Shown here one piece after another: positions 63,682-64,000 of a stretch of 64,000 nt of DNA; the stretch's first letter is position 1, and each line of letters starts with the position of its first letter. The stretch spans positions 434,001 to 498,000 of the forward strand of contig NW_020825340.1 in assembly GCF_003286085.1 (NCBI RefSeq), read 5' to 3'. A model generated the notes under the pieces. The model had not been told where the DNA came from and did no database searches. It saw nothing but the letters and a program-made list of their open reading frames with translations. The position numbers and the translations under genes were made by a program. Source of the stretch: Drosophila persimilis. Its lineage: Eukaryota; Arthropoda; Insecta; Diptera; Drosophilidae.

Positions 63682-64000
63682 TTAGGGCCTGTTGTCGAAG
63701 CCGGCAAAGTCCGAGGCCTCCGACTCGTCGTCGTCCCGCTCCACGCCGATACAGTGGATGCCCGTGCGCAGCATGGGCGTACCCTTGCCCTTGCCCAGTA
63801 CCCGGGCGGCAATCACCAGCTGCAGCAGCTCCTTCGCGTTTTTCGAGCTGACAATGTGCAGCACCTCACGCAGCAGCTTCTCCTTGTAGGCAAAGAACTC
63901 GATCTTCATCTCGAAAAAGTCGTGCTCGTCGTGCTTCGTCCCAGCGAACTCCGTGATCCGGCAATGCAGATTGGGCGTGGCGCTCACAACAGGCAGAAAC
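63682..64000 (-). CDS. C20orf27 / adipose-secreted signaling protein (ADISSP) family homologue, C-terminal part
   Basis: The frame is open from the window edge to TAG at 63682-63684, so the N-terminal part lies beyond 64000. About 105 residues are visible. The C-terminal half matches what I know of the conserved family end: a KEKLLREV stretch (human KEGVLKEE), then ARVLGKGKGTPML (human ARVMDRHHGTPML), then a G-x-x-C-x-G-x-E turn, an acidic run and S-D-x-x-GFD (human SDWHGFD). The order and spacing are retained, so this is the terminal coding exon of a single-copy-like gene rather than a fragment. The visible part starts with the segment PNLHCRITEF (human PSLHLKLLSV). The family is small, soluble and poorly characterised; the human protein has been described as a secreted adipose signal. 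Nothing here shows a catalytic site. GC-rich codon usage contrasts with the AT-rich flank downstream. The true start is not in the window. Confidence 0.9.
   Translation of the reverse strand, partial: FLPVVSATPNLHCRITEFAGTKHDEHDFFEMKIEFFAYKEKLLREVLHIVSSKNAKELLQLVIAARVLGKGKGTPMLRTGIHCIGVERDDDESEASDFAGFDNRP

Overview
The window looks like insect, very probably Drosophila, nuclear DNA. The composition is mixed GC. There are dense short microsatellites (CA, GA, ATG, CAG/CAA, and TACA/TATG words such as ATGTACATATGTATG), and short degraded copies of INE-1/DINE-1-like elements are scattered throughout. Where exons can be inferred, the introns are very short and the signals are eukaryotic (GTAAGT donors, AATAAA poly(A) hexamers). 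There are no bacterial-style operons. The species is not determinable from the window by eye; a Drosophila other than melanogaster is my guess.

Layout. Positions 1 to about 52,500 form a gene desert, either intergenic or one or more giant introns. I see no convincing protein-coding exon there. The many open frames are low-complexity shadows of microsatellites and minisatellites. This stretch holds AT-rich patches alternating with GC-richer patches, as is typical of Drosophila cis-regulatory landscapes, plus INE-1-like scraps and a 13-nt match to a retroviral-type tRNA-Lys primer binding site at 21,655. Three perfect copies of a 15-mer (CAACGTGTCGTATGC) lie at 23,881, 36,019 and 58,423.

Positions 52,544-53,176 (+) hold the one complete, confident gene. 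It is an intronless 210-residue two-pass membrane protein of unknown function, whose poly(A) hexamer overlaps its own stop codon. Positions 53,200-59,850 are again non-coding, with an INE-1-like element, a possible retrotransposon gag scrap near 58.0 kb, and long microsatellites.

Positions 59,850-63,360 are AT-rich and different in character. They contain the 3' end of a dead Tc1-like transposon and a 34-codon single-pass membrane micro-ORF with its own poly(A) signal. Broken coding sequence lies on both strands: one piece has a textbook 58-nt intron, and two have in-frame TGA codons but no TAA or TAG. There is also a candidate two-exon membrane-protein gene that overlaps an antisense ORF. 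This is the most interesting stretch of the window.

Positions 63,682-64,000 (-) are the 3'-terminal coding part of a second confident gene. It is the fly homologue of human C20orf27 (adipose-secreted signaling protein family) and runs off the window edge.

The genes do not form an obvious pathway together. The window is best read as regulatory or intergenic DNA flanking two unrelated genes, with a small graveyard or nursery of rapidly evolving sequence beside the second.
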